54,524 bases of DNA from Alicyclobacillus sp. (GTDB lineage Bacteria > Bacillota > Bacilli > Alicyclobacillales > Alicyclobacillaceae). A program made the position numbers and the translations under genes. Below are positions 1-8,623 of the stretch, piece after piece. The notes below the pieces were generated by a model. That model ran no database searches. It worked only from the letters and a program-made list of their open reading frames with translations, and had not been told where the DNA came from. Numbering within the stretch: the first letter of the stretch is position 1; each line of letters starts with the position of its first letter. The stretch lies in contig JAILZF010000002.1 of NCBI GenBank assembly GCA_023512635.1, positions 1-54,524 of the forward strand. The letters run 5' to 3'.

Positions 1-1
1 C

Positions 2-187
2 GTGGAAACATGCCCGGTGGACGCGATTCACGAAGGGGACGATCAGTACTATATCGATCCCGATACGTGCATTGACTGCGGGGCTTGCGAGGCGGTATGC
101 CCTGTGTCAGCGATTTTTCATGAGGACTTTGTACCGGAAGAAGAACGCTCTTTTATCGAGAAAAACCGCGCCTTTTTTCAAAAATAA
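2..187 (+). CDS. fer: Ferredoxin (bacterial 4Fe-4S/7Fe type), 5'-truncated by window edge
   Basis: Translation ETCPVDAIHEGDDQYYIDPDTCIDCGACEAVCPVSAIF has the CxxCxxC...CP ferredoxin pattern; the reading frame is open at the window start. Confidence 0.92.
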   Translation: METCPVDAIHEGDDQYYIDPDTCIDCGACEAVCPVSAIFHEDFVPEEERSFIEKNRAFFQK

Positions 188-253
188 CTTCATCCTCGCC
201 TTTGTGCGAGGTTGCGTGGATACACGCCCGGTGTGTACCGCACCGTAGCCAGC

Positions 254-300
254 CAACCGGCCCCTCGGACCTGTTCAGCACAGGCCGCAGGGGCCGGTTG
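254..300. terminator. Long hairpin between convergent genes, possible bidirectional terminator
   Basis: CAACCGGCCCCT (254-265) is perfectly complementary to AGGGGCCGGTTG (289-300), with nested CGG/CCG and CCTGT/ACAGG stems. It lies between the ferredoxin (+) and MFS (-) stops. No T-tract. Confidence 0.5.
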
Positions 301-311
301 CTACGCTCTGG

Positions 312-1547
312 TTAGGCGGCCGTCGGCAAGCGGGATGAGTTTTGCCGGCGCGCGCGCCAAAGCAAGGCAAAACTGCCTAACTGAACAAACCCAAGGCAAG
401 CAGCCAAGACAGTTATGGCCCGCACCGAGGGTTGCAGCGCCGCAACAGCCAGAAACACACCTACCCCCGCCACACGGCCAGCGTTTTCAAACGCCTCGCG
501 CACCACCACGTGTCCCGCTACCTCGTGGACGCGGCTGTGCGCCATGCCGGCCGCAGTGTCCACCACCACAGACTGCAAAGGGGCTAAAAACAACGGGAGG
601 CTGGCGGCTGCGCCTGCGCCATACCCCCAAAGGGTGCGCGGGGTCAACGGCAGCCAAAACAGACAGGCGGTTAACGCCATCCCGACTGCCCCCAATCCCA
701 AAACCATCAAACGATTGGCAGGCCGCACCCAGCGGCTGACGGCCGTGTAGGACAGGGCTGACAAGACACCCTGTAACAAAAGGAACTCGCCCACTCGCAA
801 CTCACTGCCGGTGGCCACGTACATCAGCAGGCCAATCAAAAAGACAAACACCCCTTCCCGCAAGCCGTAGACACTGCATCCCCAGAGGGTCGAGCGCCAC
901 GCTGGATGTTGCCGCCAACCGTGACCCCACACGCGCCGCCACGGCACAGCCGGCAAGTGATGCGGCGGGATGCGCCAGCTGACCGCTGCCGCCAACACAA
1001 ACAACGCCAAGGACACGCCGAACAGAACGTGGTAACCCGTCAACCCGCCTAGCCGGTCTTCCGACTGCACCAGTGCCCCGGCCAATGGCGGTGCGACCAT
1101 GCCGGCCACAGCACTGGCGAGGCCGTTCAGCCCGTAAAACCGGTCACGCCGTTCCGAGTCGATGCTGACCAATCCAATTATATGGAATCCAAACCAGTAA
1201 AACCCGCCGGCCACACCGAGCAGCGCTCCCAATGCTCCGGGCACGCGGGCAGCGGCACGGCCGCCAGCAAACACCAACCCGTAAAACAAGACATGCAACA
1301 GCACACCTGTCTGCAAAGCCCGTGTGACTCCGCGCACTTGAGCCAACCGGCTGGCAGCGAGAAACGCCCCTGGCATGGCAGCGTACAGGGTTAGGTTGTA
1401 CCATCCAAGCGCCGTCCACCGGCGATCGACCTTCCATAAAAACACGTTGACAAATACGTTGGACAGGGCAATGGACAGCGCCACCAGCGCACTCACCATG
1501 AGCAAGCGGCGCGTTTCGGCGCTTAAACCGGCGCCCGCAACGCGCAT
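312..1547 (-). CDS. MFS-type transporter, about 12 TM
   Basis: 411 aa hydrophobic ORF with an MFS-like pattern; SD AGGAGGTGAGGGG upstream of the ATG. Confidence 0.75.
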   Translation of the reverse strand: MRVAGAGLSAETRRLLMVSALVALSIALSNVFVNVFLWKVDRRWTALGWYNLTLYAAMPGAFLAASRLAQVRGVTRALQTGVLLHVLFYGLVFAGGRAAARVPGALGALLGVAGGFYWFGFHIIGLVSIDSERRDRFYGLNGLASAVAGMVAPPLAGALVQSEDRLGGLTGYHVLFGVSLALFVLAAAVSWRIPPHHLPAVPWRRVWGHGWRQHPAWRSTLWGCSVYGLREGVFVFLIGLLMYVATGSELRVGEFLLLQGVLSALSYTAVSRWVRPANRLMVLGLGAVGMALTACLFWLPLTPRTLWGYGAGAAASLPLFLAPLQSVVVDTAAGMAHSRVHEVAGHVVVREAFENAGRVAGVGVFLAVAALQPSVRAITVLAACLGFVQLGSFALLWRARRQNSSRLPTAA

Positions 1548-1565
1548 CCCCTCACCTCCTGACGG

Positions 1566-2030
1566 TTAACGCAGCCGCTGCAACACCTCAACAGGCGCAA
1601 GAAAATACGACTGCGAAACCGGTTCATACACCCGGCCGTCTTCTGTGAGATAGAGTGTGTGGCTGGCTTCTCCGTTGCGCTTGTAGAGCACCAAAGCCCC
1701 GCTGAAGCGGCTGCTGCTCGGCTGGGTCAAGGGCGCGGCCGCCAATGCCTGCAACATGGGCCGCAGCTGGTGACTTTCCCCGCGCCGCCACACGCGCACC
1801 GGTTGACTGTCCCCTAGGTGGGCAAACCAACCCACGGCCCCTGTGTCACTCCAAACGATGGGGGCAACGCCCGCCAAGGTCGCTGGGGGCGAGGTTTCTG
1901 CAGCTTCTGACGCAGCGGCCGTTGCCGAACGCACTGGGCGAGCGGCCGACCAGGGAGTAGTGGCCGAGGTTAAGCAAAACAGCGCAGCAGCCAACGCCAT
2001 CCCTGCTCGCATGCGGTCGATATGCCGCAT
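1566..2030 (-). CDS. Exported protein of unknown function
   Basis: Downstream ATG (2030) is preceded by AAAGGAGG at 6 nt spacing; N-terminus MRHIDRMRAGMALAAALFCLTSATTPWSA resembles a signal peptide. Confidence 0.55.
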   Translation of the reverse strand: MRHIDRMRAGMALAAALFCLTSATTPWSAARPVRSATAAASEAAETSPPATLAGVAPIVWSDTGAVGWFAHLGDSQPVRVWRRGESHQLRPMLQALAAAPLTQPSSSRFSGALVLYKRNGEASHTLYLTEDGRVYEPVSQSYFLAPVEVLQRLR

Positions 2031-2200
2031 CCCCATCCTCCTTTCTGCCAGCGTTGACCGCCGTTTCCGGAGACAGACTCCAAAGGTTGGGCGGCCCAGC
2101 AAAGGTAGTGTACCCAGAGCAACAGGGAGGCACTCCGTACCTCGGGTCTTTTTGTGCCGGCAGATTATCGCGCTCGCCTGTGCCAGCGGAAACTCGACTC

Positions 2201-4528
2201 TCAAGCTTCATCTGACCGTTCTGGCGCAGGGCGGGCCAGGGCTTGCGCAGTGGGCAAGGTATACGCCGGGCAACGGAACCAACCGCCCGGGACATAGGCA
2301 TCCGTCCATTGGGTTGCCGGAAAAAACTCATGATGTTCTTTAAAGTAAGCGTCAAACAACTGGCGGGCAATGGGTACGGCCGTCTCACCAGACTCGCCGC
2401 CGCCGGGGACCATGACAGCCACCGCCACTTGCGGGTGGTCTGCCGGGGCGTAACCGACAAACAACGACACGTCGACCCTTCCCTGCCCCAGTTGAGCCGT
2501 TCCCGTCTTGCCGGCTGCCCGGTACGGGGCGTTTGCAAAGCTTTTGTAAGCGGTGCCGCCGGGCTTGTTGCAAGCGGCGTACATCCCCGCTTGGATGACG
2601 CGCAGGTTAGCGGGGTGCAAAGCTACCTGCGCCTGCACCTTCACAGGCACCACTTGACCTTGCCCGGAAGCCGGGCTCGTGCCTGGTGGATACACCGCCT
2701 TGAGGACGTGCGGTTGCAGTCGCTTGCCGCCGTTGGCCAATGTCATGGCGTACACAGCGAGCTGCATGGGGGTGAACTGCTGGGACTGGCCAATGGCGGC
2801 TATCGCGTTGTTGTACAGCAAGCCATGGTTGGGAAACTGGCCATGCTCTCGCAGGCTGGCTTCAGCCTGATGCAATGGGTACGGAACCTGGATGCCGCCG
2901 CGCGTTGAATCCCCGTCATAAAACACCCCTTTTTGTTCCCCTGGCAAGTCAATGCCGGTCAGCTGCCCAAGACCAAAGCGTTCTTCCCAAGCAAACAAGG
3001 TATTCAGTCCGCGCACGTGATCAGTGGTCAACCAGTGGTGCAGGGTGGTGTGCTCGGGCAAGCTGTTGTTCCACCAGTGAGCCATCCACATCCCTACATG
3101 GTACATATAAGTATCACACGACACCTGCAGGGCCCGGACAGGGTCCACCCGTCCGTGCCCCCCTGGCATCCAGTCTTTGCGCGTGTCGTTTCCAACCTCT
3201 GCGTACCCCGGATCGGGCAAGGTGGTGGACGGGCGAATGACTCCAGTTTCTAAGGCGGCCAAGAGATTGACCGGTTTCACGGTGGAACCCGGGTAATGGA
3301 AGCTGGCAATGGCGTGGTTCACCGTCGGGGTCAGGGACGGGTTCCAAATGTAGTTCCAATACTGGCGGACCTGTTTTGGCTGGGTAAACCACTGTGGGTT
3401 GTAGTAAGGGTAGCTGACCAGCGCCAACACGCCACCGTCGCGCGGGTCGAGCATGACCACATCCGCTTCTTTCGGGTCGTAATGATACTTGGCGCGGACG
3501 TAGGCCAATTCGTCCACCACAATCTGCTGAGCCTCGGCTTGCAAGTGGGCGTCCAGGGTTAACTGCAGCGAGTTCCCCGCCTGCGGAGCGGGATCGAGCC
3601 CAAAATCGTGAATCGGCACGCCGCGGCTGTTGGTCTCCACCACGCGATCTCCCGGTAAGCCGCGCAACAGGGATTCGTACTGTTTTTCCACGCCGTCTTT
3701 GCCGAGCCACTGGTCAGGCAGATAGGTATAGTGGTCTTTCTGTTTGGCGGCGTTGATATCGGCCTCGGTTGGCAAGCGCACGTACCCCAAGACGTGATCC
3801 GCCAGGTCACCGTACGGGTACGCGCGCTGCGGGATGACCTCGACACTCACGCCGGGCAGGTCCGACTGGTGCTCGCGCACAAACGCTACTTGCCGGGTGT
3901 TGGCGTTGGCCAACAGGGTGATGACGGTCTGCCCAGGGTTTTTGTGTTGCATCAGAGCGAGCAGCTCAGCAGGCCGCATGTCGCAGACGGGGGCTAACAA
4001 CGCGGCCATCGCGGCATAGTCTTGCGTGGCTTTGCGCAGCCGCGTTAAGCGGATGGTGAACGAAGGCTGGTCATAGGCCAACAACAAGCCATGGGTGTCG
4101 TAAATCCAGCCGCGCGACGGCAACACGGGGACGTGTGTCAGCATCGAGGTGCTGGCCTGGGCACGAAACTCTTCGCCGCGGGCAATCTGCAGGTAACCAA
4201 GGCGCAAGACCAGCACTGAGAGCGACACAAAGACCATGCCGTACATCCAGTGAATACGCCCGTACTTAGGGTTTTCACCTTGGTTTCCTGGGTTTCCACC
4301 AGACGTCAGGCGCAAGGCGAGGGGGGCTTGCCGCTTGGCCCGCGTCAAGCGCACCTGCCCCGCCGCTCCCCTGCCGCTGCCCCAGGCAAACCAAGTCGAC
4401 AGCCTGGTTGCCGACTTGGCCAGCCACCGGCTGTATCCTGAGGCAGCCTGGTTTGCCCGCCTCGGCAAAGCTGGTATGCTGTTTCCGTAGGTTTGGGAAG
4501 GAGGATGTCCATGTCTAGCGAACCCCAC
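2201..4528 (-). CDS. Class B penicillin-binding protein (PBP2/FtsI-like transpeptidase)
   Basis: SxxK motif in HYPGSTVKPVNLLAAL, SCDTYMYH, KTGTAQ; single N-terminal TM; PBP dimerisation domain. The ORF start overlaps nfo head-to-head, so the true start is probably internal (e.g. GTG near 4354). Confidence 0.9.
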   Translation of the reverse strand: MGFARHGHPPSQTYGNSIPALPRRANQAASGYSRWLAKSATRLSTWFAWGSGRGAAGQVRLTRAKRQAPLALRLTSGGNPGNQGENPKYGRIHWMYGMVFVSLSVLVLRLGYLQIARGEEFRAQASTSMLTHVPVLPSRGWIYDTHGLLLAYDQPSFTIRLTRLRKATQDYAAMAALLAPVCDMRPAELLALMQHKNPGQTVITLLANANTRQVAFVREHQSDLPGVSVEVIPQRAYPYGDLADHVLGYVRLPTEADINAAKQKDHYTYLPDQWLGKDGVEKQYESLLRGLPGDRVVETNSRGVPIHDFGLDPAPQAGNSLQLTLDAHLQAEAQQIVVDELAYVRAKYHYDPKEADVVMLDPRDGGVLALVSYPYYNPQWFTQPKQVRQYWNYIWNPSLTPTVNHAIASFHYPGSTVKPVNLLAALETGVIRPSTTLPDPGYAEVGNDTRKDWMPGGHGRVDPVRALQVSCDTYMYHVGMWMAHWWNNSLPEHTTLHHWLTTDHVRGLNTLFAWEERFGLGQLTGIDLPGEQKGVFYDGDSTRGGIQVPYPLHQAEASLREHGQFPNHGLLYNNAIAAIGQSQQFTPMQLAVYAMTLANGGKRLQPHVLKAVYPPGTSPASGQGQVVPVKVQAQVALHPANLRVIQAGMYAACNKPGGTAYKSFANAPYRAAGKTGTAQLGQGRVDVSLFVGYAPADHPQVAVAVMVPGGGESGETAVPIARQLFDAYFKEHHEFFPATQWTDAYVPGGWFRCPAYTLPTAQALARPAPERSDEA

Positions 4529-5389
4529 TCTGCACCTGACATATTGTTAGGAGCCAATGTGTCGGTTGCCAAAACCGGGTTGTTGGCAGCCGTAGAAGAA
4601 ACCATTTCCTATGGTGCGAACACGTACATGATCTATACCCGCAGCAACCGCGGAGGCAAAGCCCGGCCGATTACGGAGTTCCACCGCGACGAGGCTTTGG
4701 CCTTGATGCGCGAACACCAAATTGTCGATCCAGTGGTACACCTGTCTTATCTGGTCAATCTTGCCAGCCCTAAGCCTGACACGTGGGAGTACGGGCGCAT
4801 GGTCTTACAGGAAGAGATTGAACGAGTGGAGTACCTCGGCTTCCGCTATATCGTCTTTCACCCCGGCAGCCACGTGGGCGAAGGTGAGACGTACGCCATC
4901 GCGCGAATTGCCGAAGCCCTTAACGACATCTTGACGGGATCCGAGCGGTTAACACTGTGCTTGGAGACGATGGCTGGCGACGGTTCGAAGGTGGGGAATT
5001 CGCTGGAGGAAATCGCCGATATCATCAGTCGTGTGCGACATGCGGACAAGCTAGGGGTCTGTATTGACACCTGCCATAACTACAGCTATGGCTATGACGT
5101 GGTTCACGACTTTGACGGTTTTTTGCAGAAGTTTGACCAGGTCATTGGTTTGGAGCGGTTAAAAGTGGTCCACATCAATGACTCAAAGTACCCTATCGGT
5201 GCCCGCAAAGACCGTCATGCCAATGTGGGCGAAGGTACGCTAGGGTTGGCAGCGCTGCGTTACATCGTCCATCACGAGGCACTGCGCGGTATCCCACAAA
5301 TACTGGAAACCCCAGGGGGCAAGTACAAGGAGGAGATTGACCTCCTCCTCGGCCGCTCGACACAGGATGCAAACACAGGGGTATCCTGA
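4511..5389 (+). CDS. nfo: Deoxyribonuclease IV (apurinic endonuclease IV)
   Basis: LGANVSVAKTG...YMIYTRSNRGG...FHPGSHVGEGE...CLETMAGDGSKVG...GVCIDTCHNYSYGYDV...HINDSK; GGAAGGAGG SD upstream of ATG 4511. Confidence 0.93.
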   Translation: MSSEPHSAPDILLGANVSVAKTGLLAAVEETISYGANTYMIYTRSNRGGKARPITEFHRDEALALMREHQIVDPVVHLSYLVNLASPKPDTWEYGRMVLQEEIERVEYLGFRYIVFHPGSHVGEGETYAIARIAEALNDILTGSERLTLCLETMAGDGSKVGNSLEEIADIISRVRHADKLGVCIDTCHNYSYGYDVVHDFDGFLQKFDQVIGLERLKVVHINDSKYPIGARKDRHANVGEGTLGLAALRYIVHHEALRGIPQILETPGGKYKEEIDLLLGRSTQDANTGVS

Positions 5390-5396
5390 ATCAGCC

Positions 5397-5587
5397 GGCC
5401 CGGCGGCTGCCGGGCCGCCCATTGCGCCCGCCGCAGGCCTCATCCCCTGACCCGGCAGCCGCCGGCCCTCCTCCCCGTGCGCCCGCATCGGATCCTTGCT
5501 GCTGACTAGACGAGGCACAGGTTTACCTCTCCTTTCTCTTGGCCAAGCTGGTAGAGAGACTCGGTACGAGAGAAAGGAGAGAAGGTT
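5397..5587 (+). promoter_or_regulatory. Structured 5' leader with alternative inverted repeats and an SD-sequestering hairpin
   Basis: GGCCCGGC-ggct-GCCGGGCC (5397-5416); CCGGCGGCTGCCGGG (5400-5414) is perfectly complementary to CCCGGCAGCCGCCGG (5451-5465); CTCTCCTTTCTCT (5527-5539) is perfectly complementary to AGAGAAAGGAGAG (5569-5581), which contains the SD of the gene starting at 5588. Confidence 0.6.
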
Positions 5588-6469
5588 GTGAATCGACCGG
5601 ACTCAGGCAGGTTGACGGACAAGTTATCTGGCAAGTTATTCGCCGGCTTCACCAAGTTCACCGGCTTCACCGGCAGGTTGGCCGGCGTTGCAGGCGTCGT
5701 CATCAGGATTGCCGCCCCGTTGGCCGCTTGGACTGTGGGCGGCATGGTTGGCCGCTTCACCAGCGGCACAGGCACGTTCGCCCGGGCCCTGGCCGGGATG
5801 GCCGGTCAGTGGGCCGCCTGGGCGGCCGTCGCTTTGCCAACTCTGCCTGTGAGCGACGACGTCTTACCCAGTTATCCCCTGCGCGCCACGGCGGTGTACA
5901 CCGTGCAGCCGGGTGATACCCTGTGGACCCTATCGGATAAACTGGGGGTCCCTCTTGCACAATTGATTGCTGACAACCTGCTGACCAACCCTGACCACCT
6001 GTCCATCGGCCAGGTGTTAATCTATCACCCGCTGGTTCCACTCAGCACCCACCACCAGCCCCTAGAGGCGGCAACGCCCCTAGGTTTGCCGGCGCGTGGG
6101 CGCGACCCTGTGCAGTTTCTACCGCCCGGGACGCATGTACTGTACTGTACGTTAACAGCGTACACCGCCGGGTTTGAATCGACCGGCAAACGCCCGGGCG
6201 ATCCCGATTACGGCATCACGGCCACGGGCAAACGCGCAGCCGAAGGTGTCACCGTTGCGGTCGATCCGCGCGTCATCCCTTACGGTACCTGGCTGTACAT
6301 TCCTGGCTTAGGCTACCGTATCGCCCAAGACACCGGCGGGGCCATCACCGGGAACCACATCGACGTGTATTTCAATGACGTCGGCACCGCTCGTGATTTT
6401 GGCGTCAAGCGCAATGTCCCTGTGTATGTGCTGCCAACGCGCTTCAATCCAGGTAACCTTGGCGCTTAG
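5588..6469 (+). CDS. LysM + 3D-domain cell-wall protein
   Basis: LysM segment VYTVQPGDTLWTLSDKLGVPLAQLIADNLLTNPDHLSIGQVL; 3D domain ITATGKRAAEGVTVAVDPRVIPYGTWLYIPGLGYRIAQDTGGAITGNHIDVYFND. Confidence 0.9.
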   Translation: MNRPDSGRLTDKLSGKLFAGFTKFTGFTGRLAGVAGVVIRIAAPLAAWTVGGMVGRFTSGTGTFARALAGMAGQWAAWAAVALPTLPVSDDVLPSYPLRATAVYTVQPGDTLWTLSDKLGVPLAQLIADNLLTNPDHLSIGQVLIYHPLVPLSTHHQPLEAATPLGLPARGRDPVQFLPPGTHVLYCTLTAYTAGFESTGKRPGDPDYGITATGKRAAEGVTVAVDPRVIPYGTWLYIPGLGYRIAQDTGGAITGNHIDVYFNDVGTARDFGVKRNVPVYVLPTRFNPGNLGA

Positions 6470-6728
6470 CCGCCGGCTCCGTCCCAAGCCGGCGGCTGCG
6501 CACCTCGCCGGCCGCCCAGCACCCTAGCCAACAGAGCAGCAAGTAACACAGCAGCCACGGCCAAAACTTGAGCGAGAACCCATAGGCCAGCACAGCCAGA
6601 CTGCCCATCCCGACGGCCAACGTCGGCAACCAGGCGTTGCGTAACCAGTAGTACAAGGCAAACGGCAAGACAAACGAAAGCAGCGGCAATACGCCCGCAA
6701 TCCACGTCATCACGTGGTCAGACCACAC
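6444..6728 (-). CDS. Small membrane protein, unknown function
   Basis: 94 aa from GTG 6728 with GGGAGGA at 6 nt; hydrophobic segments; 3' overlap with the convergent 3D-domain gene. Confidence 0.55.
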   Translation of the reverse strand: MWSDHVMTWIAGVLPLLSFVLPFALYYWLRNAWLPTLAVGMGSLAVLAYGFSLKFWPWLLCYLLLCWLGCWAAGEVRSRRLGTEPAAKRQGYLD

Positions 6729-6845
6729 GACGATTCCTCCCAGATGCATACAAAGCGGCAGTCTCCGCATCAGCGGATGCCCCTTGAACCCATGCCGCCA
6801 GTAAGCTTAGAAACGGCCTGGACAGCGGTGGACGTTCCCTGCCAT

Positions 6846-8621
6846 CTAGACCCGGTAGCCTTCAGCCGCCAGGACCCGTCCCGCAATCGCACGCTTCAGC
6901 TGCCGGGTATTGACCGGTAGCACGTGACGCGTCAACTTGCGCACCAGCGCCAGGTGCGTGCGCAGTTCGTCGCCTGTCGCCAGTGCCGCCAACACCTCGT
7001 GGGCCCGCGCCACCACGCGATCCAAGGCGGTCCGGGCGTACACTCGCACCATGTCCACCATCGCCTCCGCCGGTTGGCCGCGGGTCAGGGCCTTACGGGT
7101 GCGCAGCAGGGCACTGTCCAAAGCATACACCTCCATCACCTGGTCAGCCAATGCCGCCAACACCTCTTGCTCCTCGCGCAGCGCCTGCTGCCACGTTTGA
7201 ACCGCCAAGCCGCCGGTCAGGAGAAACAGTTTTTTAGCCATCGCCAGGGCGTGCTCCTCCACCCCAAGCGGATCAGCCAGGTCAGGGTCGGGGAGCATCC
7301 CCATCAGCTCCTGCTGCAAGGCTTGCGCCGCAGACAGCAACGGCAACTCACCGCGCAGGGCTTTGCGCAACAACATGTCTGGAATGAGCAGGCGGTTGAT
7401 CTCGTTGGTTCCTTCAAAGATCCGGTTGATCCGGCTGTCCCTGTACATCCGCTCGACCGCATACTCCTGGATAAACCCGTATCCTCCGTGGATTTGAACG
7501 GCTTCATCCACCACCTCGTCCAAAGCCTCAGAGGCGTACACTTTATTGACCGAGCACTCCATCGCGTACTCGGCAATACCACGCGCCACCTGGCTGCCGT
7601 CCGCCCCCGCACTGAGCCCTGCCAATTGCCGGTCCATGTCTCCCGTGGTGCGGTAACACATACTCTCTGTCACAAAACAGCGGATCGCCATATCCGCCAA
7701 TTTTTGTTGAATAAGCGGGAACTCTGCAATCGCCTTGCCAAACTGGCGGCGCGTCAACGCATAGCGGGCCGACTCCGCCATCGCGGCTTTCATCGCCCCG
7801 ACGCAGCCAACGGCCAACTTATGCCGTCCCATGTTGAGGATATTGAACGCAATCACATGGCCTTTCCCTGCTTCGCCCAGCAGGTTCTCTGCCGGCACCA
7901 CCGCGTCCTCTAACAACAGCGGGCGCGTGGAGGACGCCTTGATGCCCATCTTCTTTTCCTCTGGGCCCGTCGAGACCCCAGGAAAACCGCGCTCCACGAT
8001 AAACGCCGAAAACTGCTCACCGTCAATCTTGGCGTACACGATAAACACATCTGCAAACGCCGCATTGGTGATAAACTGTTTGCTGCCGTTGAGCACGAAG
8101 GCCTTGCCGTCCGGTGTTTTGCGAGCCGTGGTGCGGGCGCTGAGCGCGTCCGAGCCAGACCCCGGTTCTGTCAGCGCATACGCCGCCACCAGCTCTCCGG
8201 TGGCCAAACCCGGCAGATACTTGCGCTTTTGCTCCTCTGAGCCAAAGTAAACAATCGGCAGTGTGCCGATGCCTGTATGCCCGCCCACGGTCAAGGCAAA
8301 CGAGCCGCCCCAGGTGATGTTTTCTGTAATCACCGCAGAGGCCACCTTGTCTGCCCCCAGGCCTCCGTACTCCTCAGGCACGTCTGCTGCCAACAAGCCG
8401 AGGTTCCCCAGCTTGCGCAGCAGCTGCAACGTCAGGTCCCAGTCCTGGTGCTCTAGCCGCTCTTGACAAGGGGCAATCTCCCCCTCTACAAATGCCCGTG
8501 TGGTCTGGGCAATCAAGTGGTGCTCCTGGGTGAAGTCCTCCGGGGTAAACACCAGCTCCGGTGCCGTGGGTCCGAGCAGGAACGCGCCGCTCCTCACCTG
8601 TTGCCCCATCTCCGCTGCCAT
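6846..8621 (-). CDS. fadE: Acyl-CoA dehydrogenase (FadE-like)
   Basis: ALTEPGSGSDALSARTTA, YGGYGF...IFEGTNEINRLLIPDMLLRKAL; start assigned to MAAEMGQQ just after the thiolase stop. Confidence 0.92.
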   Translation of the reverse strand: MAAEMGQQVRSGAFLLGPTAPELVFTPEDFTQEHHLIAQTTRAFVEGEIAPCQERLEHQDWDLTLQLLRKLGNLGLLAADVPEEYGGLGADKVASAVITENITWGGSFALTVGGHTGIGTLPIVYFGSEEQKRKYLPGLATGELVAAYALTEPGSGSDALSARTTARKTPDGKAFVLNGSKQFITNAAFADVFIVYAKIDGEQFSAFIVERGFPGVSTGPEEKKMGIKASSTRPLLLEDAVVPAENLLGEAGKGHVIAFNILNMGRHKLAVGCVGAMKAAMAESARYALTRRQFGKAIAEFPLIQQKLADMAIRCFVTESMCYRTTGDMDRQLAGLSAGADGSQVARGIAEYAMECSVNKVYASEALDEVVDEAVQIHGGYGFIQEYAVERMYRDSRINRIFEGTNEINRLLIPDMLLRKALRGELPLLSAAQALQQELMGMLPDPDLADPLGVEEHALAMAKKLFLLTGGLAVQTWQQALREEQEVLAALADQVMEVYALDSALLRTRKALTRGQPAEAMVDMVRVYARTALDRVVARAHEVLAALATGDELRTHLALVRKLTRHVLPVNTRQLKRAIAGRVLAAEGYRV

Positions 8622-8623
8622 CC

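Noticed and set aside
212-739. Long + strand ORFs (212..739, 415..750) antisense to the MFS gene
   Set aside because: Pro/Arg/Ala-rich shadow ORFs typical of GC-rich DNA; the opposite strand encodes a convincing transporter.
5397-5587. c-di-AMP (ydaO/yuaA) riboswitch upstream of the cell-wall gene
   Set aside because: I could not find the conserved core motifs of that class; only generic stems are visible.
6924-7913. 329-aa + strand ORF antisense to acyl-CoA dehydrogenase
   Set aside because: His/Gln/Arg-rich antisense shadow with no recognisable domain; the FadE frame is unambiguous.
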